Part shown: one piece after another, positions 10,260 to 22,493 of the stretch
Layout: each line of letters begins with the position of its first letter
How positions within the stretch are numbered: position 1 is the first letter of the stretch
Assembly: GCA_037953625.1 (NCBI GenBank)
Contig: CM075653.1
Span: 98,497,639 to 98,561,638, forward strand
DNA: 64,000 bases
Origin: Crotalaria pallida
Lineage: Eukaryota; Streptophyta; Magnoliopsida; Fabales; Fabaceae
Direction of reading: 5' to 3'
Translations under genes and position numbers: made by a program
The notes under the pieces: model-generated
Told to the model about the DNA's origin: nothing
Database searches by the model: none
What the model saw: only the letters and a program-made list of their open reading frames with translations

Positions 10260-13200
10260 ATGGCCTTTCTGTCAAATCCTTATTTCTTATCTATTTTATC
10301 TACAGCTTTAGCTCTGTTGTTTTTTAAAATTCTGTTGAGAAAACTGAACAAAAGACACAGGAAGAAGTACCATCCTGTTGCTGGTACAGTGTTTAATCAG
10401 CTGCTGAACTTCAAAAGATTGCACCATTACATGACTGATCTTGCAGGGAAGTACAAGACTTACAGGTTGCTCAGTCCCTTCAGGAGTGAGATTTACACTG
10501 CAGACCCTGTGAATGTTGAGTATATACTCAAAACCAATTTTAATAATTATGGAAAGGTAGATATTTCTTACTTTGTCTTTGTTAATGGCTGAATCTGATT
10601 GGATTGGTAGTGGTTGACATTGATTTTGGTAAAATTATTAGTTAGTCGAGGACTATGTGGTCCAGCACTCATCTCAACTGTTGATAGTTTATGTTTTTTA
10701 ATTAAAAAAATTCAAAAAAAATAAGTAACAGATAGTGATGATTATCTTGGACCATGTGGTCGCGGACCATCTAATAATTGCTCTTGATTTTTACTTTTGA
10801 GGTTGATGGATAGATAATTGTTTAGATCTGCGGATGGTACAATTTTAAGTGTCTGTTTTTTTATTGTTGACTAGTTTATATCAAAGTGGTGACTGGTGAG
10901 TTGGCAGCATACCGGATTGGATTTAACATTCAAGTATTTTAGGAACTGTTGGATTTTTTAAAGTTGATGAAAATATTGTGCTGAGAGCTACGATTTCTTG
11001 ATGACATATGTGAACAATTAGAATTATTGAAGGATTTATCTGATTTTCAAAGTAATAGAAATGGGTCTAGTGCAGCATGTTTTTGAAAAATTGTTTTATG
11101 TTTGGCAGGGCAACAATCTGAATTATTTTTGGTTGTTAATATTAATGTCTAAGAAGTAAGAACCCTTGTGTTTCTGAGATGTGATTGAATAGGTATTGAT
11201 TTTCACTTTTTCTCTAATAAGTTGTTTTGAAAAAATTATGTCTTTGCTAACTTTGTGAAAAGTGAAATGTGTGAAATTTATGTAGTCAGTCCCATATCCT
11301 AGAGCATCCCACAGCCGACCCCAAAAATGGGATAGGGGGATAGCAGATAGTAGGATGGCCTGGATAGGAGAGAAAATAAAAAATGAAAGTCATGACTGTC
11401 TGCAATTTATGAAAATCTTGGGTTTGTTGGTTATACTGAGGTAATGTTTGATAGATAAGTTAGAATGGGACGAAACATAATATATTAGTGCGATTCTATG
11501 TTTGGAATTTTTTATGAATAAAAGAGAACAAGATATTTGGTGAAACTGGACATTTTGGTTTCACCGAAAGAGGTGGAATTAGTTCTATTCTTTTTTCTCC
11601 GCACGTCGAAAGCACTACCTCGGAGACTAGGTGGCTCTTAACTTCCTGCCAGCCTCTGTCCATGTCTTAGGTGGATTTAGTTGTATAAAATTATATAACA
11701 CTATAAGTGGTACAGCCATTTTATATAACTACTTAATGTTACATAACCCTAGGACACATTACCACCTTGTGTTGTGTGAGATTACTTAAAAATGATCTGT
11801 TTCAAATAGAACTACTCTGCTTCAAAATCTGAACATGGTAATCTATGGTTGTCACTGTTAAGAATATTTCTTATATGTAACTATGCGCACGGTTAAAAAA
11901 AGGGGCTTAAACTGAGATTCCTGGAAATAGTAATATACAGTGGGATGGGGTCATTAGATGGAACTATTTTGATTAGTTAATACAAATTAAGAGTCTGTTT
12001 CATTCTTAAGAGGAAGAAATTTGGGATTAATGGCTTCACTTTTATTCCTTGAAATTTTGTGCAGGGGTCATACAACTACGAAAATTTGAAGGATTTACTA
12101 GGTGATGGAATTTTCACTGTCGATGGTGAGAAATGGCGTGAACAAAGGAAGATATCAAGTCATGAATTCTCCACTAAGATGTTAAGGGACTTTAGCTCTT
12201 CCATATTCAGAAAGAATGCAGCAAAAGTTGCCAAGATAGTGTCTGAAGCTGCTACTTCTAATAAGAAATTGGAAATCCAAGTGGGTAAATATATTATCTG
12301 AAAGACGCTATATCATATTGTTTTCTTTCATCTCTTTGGTTGGCTTGTTAACTTGATCCCATTATATATTTAGGACCTCTTTATGAAATCAACTCTGGAT
12401 TCAATATTCCAAGTTGCATTTGGAACTGAACTTGACAGCATGTGTGGATCAAGTGAAGAAGGGAGGAATTTTGCTAATGCTTTCGATACTTCAAGTGCAT
12501 TAAGCCTTTATCGTTATGTTGATGTATTCTGGAAGATAAAGAAATTTTTGAATATTGGATCAGAAGCCATATTGAGAAAGAACACTGAAATTTTGAATGA
12601 ATTTGTCCTTAAACTAATCAATGCCAGAAATCAGCAGATGAAAATTTCAAAGGATGATTCTGCTGTAAGTATATTAGATACAAGTTGAGTTTGTGATTAC
12701 CAAGAAAATATATATCTTATATTTCTTTCAATGCATGGATTATGCAGAGAAAAAGAGGAGACATCCTCTCAAGGTTTCTGCAAGTGAAGGAATTTGATTC
12801 AACATATCTAAGAGATATAATTCTAAACTTCGTTATTGCTGGCAAAGACACAACGGCTGCTACACTTGCGTGGTTCATCTACATGCTATGCAAGTATCCT
12901 GCTGTACAGGAAAAAGCTGCTCAAGAAGTGAAAGATGCAACAAACACAACAACAATTACTAGCTGTACTGATTTTGCATCTAGTATAACTGAAGAAGTTC
13001 TTGAAAAGATGAATTATCTCCATGCCGCAATTACGGAAACTCTCAGACTTTATCCTGCAGTTCCAGTGGTAAGGCTTATTTTGAAGTTGATCTCATCATC
13101 ACTCTCATTGTAGGGGTAGCAAATCTTGATCGCTGTTCTTGCTGCTACCATACATATATGGTCAGAACTAAAACAACACTAAATGTGACACGACTAAATG

Positions 13201-14718
13201 CTTTAAGCTTGATTTCAAATGCCAGATCAAGCCGTCAAGATTCACTCATCTCATCTCATAACAGACTAGAGCTTTCACCAGATATGTCCCTTTTTCGCAC
13301 ACACACACATGCACATATCTCTCTTTCCTTGAATTACTTGGTTCAGAGTTTGATGAACTTCGCAGGTTTCTAAATTCTCAAAGTTGATTTACTATCAATG
13401 TAATTAAATCATAGTATATACATGACACAGGCAAACCACAAATAAAATGAAATTAGAAGCAATAACATCCAGAACACAAATTCTACCTCCACCTTCCATG
13501 TTTCTGCTAAGGTGTTACGGGTTGTTATGCTTGTACTACATTTGCAATGCTTGTAGGTAAAATACATTTTTCAAGTCTCAGTCTTTCTTCATGCAGGATG
13601 CAAAGATTTGTTTTTCTGATGATACGCTACCGGATGGATTTAGCGTAAGTAAAGGAGATATGGTAGCATACCAACCTTATGCAATGGGTAGGATGAAGTT
13701 CATATGGGGAGATGATGCAGAGGATTATAGACCAGAAAGATGGCTTGATGAGAATGGTATTTTTCAGCAAGAGAGCCCTTTCAAGTTTACAGCTTTCCAG
13801 GTTAGTAGAGTTTTTGCTTGGGACATTATTTGACATTTATGTTTACTATTAGGATCTTCCTAACCCATGTACAGTACTAGTTAAGGAATCAAAAGGTGAA
13901 CAGTTTCTCTTGGAAATCATAGTTTTTGAATTTTTAATGTAGTGGATACACAATTTTTCCAATATAAAACTTCCTATCTTTAGGGCATTATTTAGCAATT
14001 GCTTCAAACTTATTATGTGTGTGCTTGTATATACTCCCTCCGTACCTAATTATAAGATCCTCTTGGGCATTTTTACGTCCACCAATGTTGTTGAATTCTA
14101 TATTAAAATTGATATATTCTTCCAAAAATACCCCTCTACCAATTATTAGAACATAATAAATTTTTTCATTTTTCAATAATTAATTTAATTCCTAGATACT
14201 TCATCATCTATATTTAATGCAGTGAATCAATTTTCAAGTCATTTACAACATTAAACAAGCAAACAAGCTCCATTTCATATTCCAATACAATTTTATTTAT
14301 TTCTTCTCACAAAAACTTAGACCACAATGATTAGATGTAAGGGTAATTTTAGAAAAAATTACAAGAGGGTCTTATATTTAGGACCAAATTTTTTTACCCA
14401 ATAGGACCTTATAATTAGGGACGGAGGGAGTAATATATAATACAAAAATGTTTTCTTATGCTGCAAGTCTCAATTGAGAAAGCACTCATGATGGTTAATA
14501 TTCTCAAATCTCAATGAATTGCCGTTCACATGCAGGCAGGTCCTCGGTTGTGTCTAGGAAAGGAGTTTGCCTATAGACAAATGAAGATATTCTCGGCAGT
14601 TTTATTAGCTTGTTTCTGCTTCAAATTGAATGATGAGACGAAAAGTGTCAATTACAAGACAATGATAAATCTTCACATTGATGGAGGTCTTCAAGTCAAG
14701 GCCTTCCATAGATGTTAG
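10260..14718 (+). CDS. Cytochrome P450, CYP704 family (CYP704C1-like), six exons, intact
   Basis: Exons are 10260-10556, 12065-12280, 12374-12664, 12748-13068, 13597-13800 and 14536-14718. All introns are GT..AG and phase 0, giving 503 residues, close to the usual 505-525 for CYP704. An N-terminal membrane anchor (about residues 5-25) is followed by basic residues, as in ER P450s. The I-helix has AGKDTT, the K-helix ETLR (ExxR), then YRPERW, and the haem loop FQAGPRLCLG supplies the Cys ligand. The motif order is complete and no stop or frameshift is seen. CYP704 enzymes belong to the CYP86 clan; characterised members hydroxylate long-chain fatty acids (omega or in-chain), often for cutin, sporopollenin or suberin, but the substrate here is not known. 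Intron 1 is long (1508 bp) and intron 5 carries a Stowaway MITE. Placement in 704C rather than 704A is by general resemblance. Confidence 0.95.
14034..14430. mobile_element. Stowaway-type MITE in the last intron of the P450
   Basis: 397 bp with near-perfect terminal inverted repeats starting CTCCCTCCGTACCTAATTAT and ending ATAATTAGGGACGGAGGGAG. It is flanked by the TA duplication at 14032-14033 and 14431-14432. These termini are the signature of Stowaway elements, moved by Tc1/mariner transposases. It encodes nothing and lies 105 bp before the exon 6 acceptor. Confidence 0.95.
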
Positions 14719-15056
14719 CAGATGATTTGTGAAATACAGAGGGCTAGTCTTGATATGTTCAGGGCTATGTGCAAAATAAAAATAAGAGGCCCCCGGTAAA
14801 TTTTGAATTATGTAAGATTTGAATTTCAAGTAAATTTTCTATAGTATGAAATACTATCAATTTTCTATAATATGAAATACTATCAATATCCAAAAAATAA
14901 ACAAAATAACAAAATTGGTATCTAGAAGTAGGTTATTATTCACGATTTGCCCAAACCCTAATGCTGAAATAAATAAAAAACAACATGAGTTACCATGTAG
15001 TGAGCAATTTAGAACATAATAAGTTGAAAAGATGTTATAACAATAAACTATAGCAA

Positions 15057-15263
15057 TTAACCTTGAATAAAAACACACGGATGATCATTTAAAACAACAT
15101 TTCTGGATGCAAAAACATAAATGATGGTCTCGCCATCATTATTGTCTAGCATATCTTTCTCAATACACGAACTAGCTAGACCATTTAATATATTTTGTGA
15201 CATCGATGACCTCAAATTAATTTTCAATAACTTCAACTTCAAAAAACTTCTTTCAACTGCCAA
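15057..15263 (-). pseudogene. hAT transposase remnant (C-terminal dimerisation domain)
   Basis: The minus-strand frame contains AVERSFLKLKLLK, then LRSSMSQNILNGLA and SIEKDML-like residues (here CIEKDML). This is the conserved order of the hAT dimerisation domain in plant zinc-finger MYM/TTF-type hAT transposases (family pattern: .ERSFSKLK..K..LRS.M.Q.RLN.L....IE..). The frame opens right after a stop codon and no catalytic domain is found upstream on that strand. This is therefore an isolated 3' end of an old element. No terminal repeats were identified. Confidence 0.7.
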
Positions 15264-16646
15264 TTACAGATGTTCATATAACATTACCTTTTTTTTTTAA
15301 TTGTTGACCTTTGTATTTTGTTGTTTTTTGTTGTTCTCGTTTGGTGCACTTCAGGTGTTTGATGTAACAGTAAGGGATAATGTTTTGAGGAGGTCCCTTA
15401 TGAGGCCCCATCTCCTTAAAACCTCATACGTGACAAATGAGTTGGCGATCAGTCCAAGCACCTAGGATCGATCCAATCCCATAACTGGCAAAGAGGGTTG
15501 TTCGACAGCCTCGTTACAAAATGGTCTTGACCCTCCACTTACTTTATAACCGACTCACTCTCCACAGCATAGATGCAGGGGCCAGTTGGGAGCACTTATC
15601 ACAATCGGCCCGACCCACACGCTAAGAGGAAGGACCGAGTGGAGTTGTCTGACACGGTCGGTTCTACCCCACGCACTGGAAGGAAAATCGATCGATCCTG
15701 CCACACTTCGGTCAGATCAAACCTCGTCACCTAACCTATCCATCAATCAATCACATTACCTTTCCGCTGCATGACATGAGCGTACACCTCCCAAATCATG
15801 ACATAACAAATGGAAATGGGCCAAGCCCAAACACCTCCCAAGCTCACCTATAAATACCCCCTTTTGAACAATGAACAAAGGACACTATTCACGGATTCTC
15901 TCCACCCTGTGCTTCTACTCTTCTCTTTCTCTACCCTACTCTCTCACTTGCTTATATACTCTCTTATATCACTGCATAATATGTTCCTCTCATTGTGTCA
16001 AGATTGTGCAGTTGAAAGATATGAAAAAATGCATATTTTTAGATTCCCAAAACAAAGAGCATTAGCACTGGTTATAACACCCTTTTAGTTATATTCTTAT
16101 CTATTACTCCTTATGGTCTTATTTATAAGGTCTAATTTCACTTTTCAATAACATTTAATTACTTGTTCCATAAACATTTCTATCAACTCAATATTTTTTA
16201 AAATCTCGATAATAATTAGAAAAATAATTTTTAAAAAAACTTATTAAATATGTTCATATTTCGTATAACACTAACAAAATTAACTAACTACTCCCTTCAG
16301 CCTATTTATATATTATATTTCAAACAAAATACATCATTTAATAAATATAATCATTACTTAGATTTATCATATATTAGTTGTGTTTTTCTTCACTATATCC
16401 TTTTTCTCTCTATTATAATTAATTTTCCTCCATTACTTACGTAAATTAAGACCTATTTAATAGCGATAAAAATGAAAAATATCATTTACTACACTCTTGA
16501 AATCATTAAAAGGATAAATAAAAAAACGAAAAAAAAAATCTAAAAACAAAAAAAGTAACTTTTTAACAAGGGTGAATTCCTCCAAAACAATTACCATAGA
16601 GCCACCAGCCCACCATTAACATTTTATTTTAGGTTTTGATTAAGAC
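15264..16646. other. No gene recognised; one TATA-like motif
   Basis: Nothing with a recognisable product was seen. A CACCTATAAATACCCCC motif at 15846-15862, followed by a CT-rich stretch, resembles a promoter or LTR core promoter. The sequences around 15400-15700 (GGCCCGACC-like words) look retroelement-derived, but no paired LTR or TSD was found. 16090-16560 is very AT-rich. Confidence 0.5.
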
Positions 16647-17518
16647 TTAATTGCATAATTGGTCCTTTATCTTATTTATTAGATTCACTTTGGTCCTTTA
16701 TTTTTTTTTTGCAATTTACTGGTCCTTTATTTTTTTAAAGATTCAGTTTGGTCCTTCCGTTAAAATAAAGTTAAATGAGAAGGAATATTCCAAGAATATT
16801 TCCCCTTCTAGGCTTAATTGCATAATTGGTCTTTTATCTTATTTATTAGATTCACTTTGGTCCTTTATCTTAATATTCCAAGAATATTCCCTCTTCTTCT
16901 TTCTCTTCCTCTGCTCTCTCCTTACAGTGGCGGCAGCCACCATGGGCGCTGTCGCCACCGCCCATGCCACCGTCGCCGCCATTAGAAATTAATCGGAGTT
17001 GTTGAAGCGTTTTGCACGTGTTTTCACACATTTTCCAACAGGTTCAGAGGAGGAGACCATTGTTGATAACCAAGGTTTTAGAAAAGGTACCCTAGAATTC
17101 GGATTTTGAGGAAAAAATAACGAAAAACACAAATTTGTTTGAGGAATAATGAAAATAAAGCTTAAAAACCATGAAAAATTGAAGAATGTTAAGAAATTTG
17201 AAGATTTTCGAGGGAAGAAGGTGTGGGCCCATGGTGGTTGCCGCCGCTGTAAGGAGAGAGCAGAGGAAGAAGAAGAAGAAGAGGGAATATTCTTGGAATA
17301 TTAAGATAGAGGACTAAAGTGAATCTAATAAATAAGTTAAAGGACCAATTATGCAATTAAGCCTAGAAGGGTGAATATTCCTTCTCATTTAACTTTATTT
17401 CAACGGAAGGACCAAACTGAAACTTTTAAAAAAAATAAAGGACCAACAAATTGCAAAAAAAAGATAAAGGACCAAAATGAATCTAATAAATAAGATAAAG
17501 GACCAATTATGCAATTAA
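16647..17518. mobile_element. Foldback / long-TIR element with nested internal repeats
   Basis: The two ends are complementary (TTAATTGCATAATTGGTCC at the left, GGACCAATTATGCAATTAA at the right). Inverted complementarity continues for most of each arm of about 300 bp, including a GC-rich piece near 16925-16985 facing 17225-17255. The terminal sequence also occurs a second time within each arm (about 16812 and 17370). The transcript of either strand would fold into a long hairpin. No transposase is encoded, and no convincing target duplication was found, so the superfamily is open. Confidence 0.8.
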
Positions 17519-17557
17519 CCCTTTTATTAACTTAGCAGTTAGCACTAAGGGTTTAGA

Positions 17558-17745
17558 CCAACGTGGGGTTGGTCAAGTGGTAGTTCACTTGATCCCTTAA
17601 TCAACTGGTCTCGAGTTCGAATTTTGGGTATGGAGTAACACCCGCTGGAAGACCCCTACAGCTTAGTGCGAGCTCAATTGGGTCGGGCCGGATGAATCAA
17701 ATTCTGTGTAAATCAAATTTGGGTATCAGTTGGTGTGAAAAAAAA
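17558..17745 (+). mobile_element. SINE with 17-bp target-site duplication
   Basis: About 188 bp. It is flanked by AGCACTAAGGGTTTAGA (17541-17557) and the same 17 bases with one change (17746-17762). The head holds a tRNA-like A-box region (GGTCAAGTGGTAG) and a B-box (GAGTTCGAATTT), and the tail ends in an A-run. It sits 40 bp after the foldback element. Confidence 0.88.
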
Positions 17746-17974
17746 AGCACTAAGAGTTTAGAATAAAAATTTAAAATACGGTTAAAAAGTCTTTGTTAAA
17801 TTAACTTCACAACATTCAAAATATCAAATATTTATTTTTCAAATTTTCTTAATTCCTGAGCATCGAGAATAAAAGATTAAAAAAATATTTTTATATTAAA
17901 AAATAAATATAAATGCTAAAAAAAATAGTAAACCCAACTTCTAAAATATTTTTTATACTACACTATTCAATGTT

Positions 17975-18390
17975 GCACCAACATGGATACGGTATTGGAT
18001 ACAGGTATAGTATTGGGTACGAGATACGACATTTTCTAAAAAAAAACTAGGGTACAAGTATCACGATATAAATTCAAATTTCATAAATAAATATATATAA
18101 ATAAGATGCAAATAAACGATTTTGGTATTGAAATAGCATGTGAGTATTGTAAAATTAGAGGTTGATGTTCAAAATAAGTCAAGATATAAGAACGAAAGAT
18201 TGATTATGACATTAAAATATAAATTTTAAGCCAAAAATGACATTATTGATATGATTCACACCTAAAATATACATTAACATATTAGTTATAAGTACCCAAA
18301 AATATTCAACATGTACCGATACCCAAGATATATCCGGTATGGATACCTTACCAATTTAGAAGTACTCATGTTTCAAATACACTACTTGAT
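17975..18390. mobile_element. Possible MITE with imperfect inverted ends
   Basis: The left part contains GGATACGGTATTGGATAC and GGTATAGTATTGGGTAC. The right part contains GTACCGATACCCAAGATAT and CCGGTATGGATACC, which are partly complementary. The middle is AT-rich. No duplication was fixed at the borders, so the limits are approximate. Confidence 0.4.
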
Positions 18391-18544
18391 TTGATTTCTT
18401 ATATCAACCATAAAAATCGGCAAATCCTTATTTTTCAAATACAAAACTAACCTATTTAATTTTTGTTAGCTTGGAAAACAAGAAACAAACCTTGAGAAGT
18501 GATTTGGGAAGGGAAGGGAAGGTAACGTTGGATGGCATGGTCCC

Positions 18545-19734
18545 ATGGGTAGGGAACGTTGTCGTTCTGAAGCATACCTAGCAGAGGAATTAATAACGGA
18601 GATACTCTCATGGCTTCCGGTGAACTCTCTCCTCCGATTCCGCTGTGTTTCCAACTCTTTCAAAACCCTAATTTCTCATCCCCAATTCATCAAACTCCAC
18701 CTCCACAGATCCTCCAAATTCGCACTCAATCGTCTTAAGGTTACAAGAAGTCACGAATCCCCACTCCCACTCTTTCATCGCGATTCAGTCTCTCTCTTAT
18801 TTCCTTCAAAACCCTTTATCTATTGAACATGACGGTGATGATCTCCGATGGAGCGATCGATACAGTGTCTTAGGTTCCTGCAATGGATTGGTTTGTTTAC
18901 TCGGTAGTGATGATTATTCGATTCTGTTTTGGAACCCTGCCACTCGGTTAAGATCATCATTGCCGCCCCTGCTTTTCACCCTCACCGGTTCCCGTTATCC
19001 TTCCAATCATGGTGCTTTTGTTTATAAGTTTGGGTTTGGCTACGATAAGTTTAGTGATACTTACAAGGTCGTCGCCATCGTTTATAATTATTTGGCTGAT
19101 GTCGAATCTGAAAGAACCTGCGTCAAAGTTAACACCATGCATGGTAATGGTAATGTGGATGATGATCATGGCTGGAGGGACATTATTCAAAGATTCCCTG
19201 CATTTCCTTTCACGCCACAAGTAGGAATATTTCTCAGCGGCAATGGCGCCCTTAATTGGGTAGCCTTTCGTAATTTTGACACCGTTAAAAAAAAATATGA
19301 ATTGTGATACTTTTGTTGTTGATAAATTTTTAATTGTTTCACTCGATCTGAGGAACGAGACATTCAAGCAATTTTCGCTGCCTCCTGCTTTGGGTGTGAA
19401 ATTTAATCCAATTATCAAGGCTTTCAATGATTGCCTGTGTCTGTCTTGTAATGATTGCAATTCCACAACTCATTTTGTTATGTGGCAAATGAGAGAGTTC
19501 GGAGTTGAAAAGTCATGGACTCAATTTGTTAAGGTTAGTTATGAGCAACTTCGAGTTCGAGTGACGGACGGGCGGTGGTTGTGGATTCAACCATTATGCA
19601 TATCAGAGAATGGTGATGTCCTTATACTGCTAATGAATCAATTTGAAGTGATTCTCTATAGCCGCACAGATAATAAAGTGCTACAACTAGGTGCTTCTGA
19701 AATTATCAGTGCTACGTATATGTTCAAAGCTTAG
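18545..19734 (+). pseudogene. F-box protein gene (F-box/FBA type) with two frameshifts
   Basis: F-box proteins are the substrate-binding subunits of SCF E3 ubiquitin ligases. From the ATG at 18545, an N-terminal F-box spans about residues 11-50 (LAEELITEILSWLPVNSLLR, then FRCVS and FKTLISHPQF). The following part has WNPATR and FGFGYDKFSDTYKVV, typical of the F-box-associated interaction domain, and the frame ends at a TAG at 19732. The reading frame is broken twice, each time as if one base had been added: near 18812-18818 (a CCCTTT run) and in an A9 run at about 19287-19295. The coding content on both sides is well preserved and there are no other stops. This is therefore either a very young pseudogene or a working gene with homopolymer errors in the assembly; a full-length product would be near 395 residues. 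Confidence 0.85.
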
Positions 19735-21521
19735 TTCCACCTTTCTGAAATTCAGTTCCTCCTCAAGGTTTGATTTTCCAGGATTTATTTATGTTAATTC
19801 ATGAATACTGTTTTAAATCTTTGTCATTTTATTTAGGGATAAATAAACGGGATAGATAGGGAATATATTATCTTTGCTTTTGCAGCGTATGATTGTTGTG
19901 ATGGAGCTCTTGTGAGGACTTGAGGTATCAATTTGCCAGAACAGAATCTGTCAATTATTATCTTAATATTTGTTAACATTGCTATAATTGCAAGTTCTAT
20001 TCTGTTGCATAATGTTTTATGCTTTTTTTTTTTTTTTTATCATAAAGTAATTTATTTTGGGTGGTGTATGTTTCCTGTTCTGAAATCAATGTCCTTGTGC
20101 TTTGATTCTGGTGCTTTCCTATGCTTTATCGATAACACCATGTGAAGGGAGTAGATGATACTCCAACAAATGGAGCAGGCATGGTTCCTATGCTCCAGCG
20201 AGAGGGAGCTGATCTTTGAGAGTGAGAACTGAAACTTGAGGGTTTCGTGGTTAGAGAAACCTTCAAGTTGTTAAATGCCATATCAAATCCCTTTTGTTTT
20301 TTGACTAAAGAAAGGTTTTAGGAGGGTGTGGATGCTCAAAATTCTGCTGGGATCTATACTTGTTTCTTATTCTTTTTCGTATTTCTGGATGAATTCCATC
20401 TTCAATCTGCACTGATATCCATCAAATATAGTTAGCAGATTGGGTTTGTTGTCTCTTGTCACTTTCGATGATACCGTGCATGTTTGGATGCATGTTTGGA
20501 TGCACGTTGGATTCTCTTGGAATTGATTCTAGGAAGCAGAAACTAATGAAAGTTGCTTCATATCCAACGTGATATTAAGCCCTAATGTGATTTTCCATCG
20601 CCAAACCAAACATGCTCATAGTGTTTAATCTTTGATACCCTCTCAGTATCACAGGCTTCTTCAGCTGGAGGAAGCCGCATAGATACAATTTCTAAATTAG
20701 ATCTTAATTATGATCCGGTAGATTTATTAATCATACCAAGTAAAGAGAACATGCTTGTATTAGGTATTAAAGAGTGTAACTGGAGAATGCCTTTTTGCAC
20801 TTGTAATGCCTTGGCTGCAAATAATTCTTATGAGCACCATCAGTTACAATTTGCGGTGCAACCCACAAGATCACGGTCCTTTTTTAAAAGTCTCTGTTTT
20901 ACGGAACAGATATGCTCTCTTGTTTGTTGTTATTACGTGGTACATAATTATCACATTATATTACATTTTGCTCGTAGACACAATTATCAAATCAAATATA
21001 ATGATACGCCCACATGTCATTTCTCTCTGTAATGATGCAAATGTAGACTAATAGGATATTGACACGTTGGATGAATAATAATTCAGAAACCAAATTGATA
21101 ACGAAAATAAACGTAAGAGACCAATATGATAATAAAAAAAGGTGAGGAACCAATTTTATAATAAAAAATAAGATAAGGGATCAAATGAGCCGTTTGAATT
21201 AATTAATCTTATGTCTTCATTGCTACTTAAATAATAAAAGAAACTAAAATACTAGACACAAATCTTTGAAACATATGACCATGTAGTGCACGTCGCTATT
21301 AGAGAACACAAAATTCTATAATTCAACAACACATCAACATAATAAGTTCAGGTGAATATTATGATTTACTTCCTTCCATCTTAAATCCAAACTCCTTTAA
21401 CTAAAAAAATACGATTTTTTTTTTAAAAAAATCATTATTATAAATAATTTATAATATAAGGGTATGTTTGGTTTGCGAGCTTTTAAAGTTTTCATTTTAA
21501 AAAACTATTGATAATCATAAT
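19735..21521. other. F-box 3' flank and AT-rich DNA, no gene recognised
   Basis: The first 400 bp have the look of an F-box 3' untranslated region with possible intron borders. A short element with inverted ends GCATGTTTGG and CCAAACATGC may lie at about 20490-20615. The open frames at 19933 and 20751-21051 show no recognisable motif. From 21460 a GGTATGTTTGGTTTG word resembles a DNA-transposon end that is split by the gypsy element at 21522. Confidence 0.5.
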
Positions 21522-22493
21522 TGTAACGTCCATCGTTTGATAAAAAGAATTACAATTATTTTGGACTATGTTGGAAAAATCTGAATATGAAAATTTCTGA
21601 CAAATGTGGTACTTCAAGTTTCAGTCGTGTATTTAGAACTGAATTTGGTGGAAGAAATAATTAATTGCTAAATATTTCAAAATTCATTTTGAGATAACTC
21701 TAGTAGCACAAAATAGTTTTCGAGAATAACTTAAATATAAGGTTATCTCAGGAAATCAACTATAAGAATACCTCATTCGTACCGAACTCATATGATAAAA
21801 TCAGAGTCAGCGGAATATATTAAAGTAGTTCATTTACATTCTTGGAATTTATAAACAAGAGTTAAGACACCGATTTATAAATCTAGGTATAATCATTCCA
21901 TGAGTACCACATTTATAATCAAATTATGAAAACTAAGTTTTACTCTGATACATCTCTCAAATCATAAAGATATGGTTTTTATCAAAAGTTAGAGACGTTC
22001 AGCGCTAGTCAATGGTCCTTCGTCCAATCATCCTTTTGGCCGGATCTTCAAGGGTTGCACAAGGAGTTCCTATCCCGATATATCTATGCTCTGCATTGAC
22101 CTAAGGATCATTCATGATCAGTGATCTCTAGAAAATCTAGGTACCTGGCCAACACCTAATAAGGGCAGGGAGGTAAGCTATACTCATTCGCATAATCAAA
22201 TGAGAACAAAGTTTTAACATCCACAAGTAAGTATTTCATCATGATCGAAATGCATATACACATGTACCAAATAGTCAAGTGATATGCACAACTTATGAGC
22301 AAGCCAATTTAGTTAATAATCAATCTCATTAATGATATGACATGATGCTTGCACACTATCTCTCAAGTCCTGAAATTCTCCAACTAATGCTCTCATGCAT
22401 GACCATCCAAACAACTCGTATACGTGCTTCGAACGTATAATGAACATGCTCGAAATATAATCCATAACGACACTACCAAAGTGTACGTCGCGT
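21522..22493 (-). repeat. Truncated 3' LTR of element B
   Basis: Matches 25012-25992 nearly base for base with an offset of 3490. Homology stops abruptly at about 22493, inside the LTR, so roughly 2 kb of its upstream part was lost together with part of the internal region. Confidence 0.9.

Noticed and set aside
18957..19466. 169-codon minus-strand ORF
   Set aside because: Shadow of the F-box coding region on the other strand.
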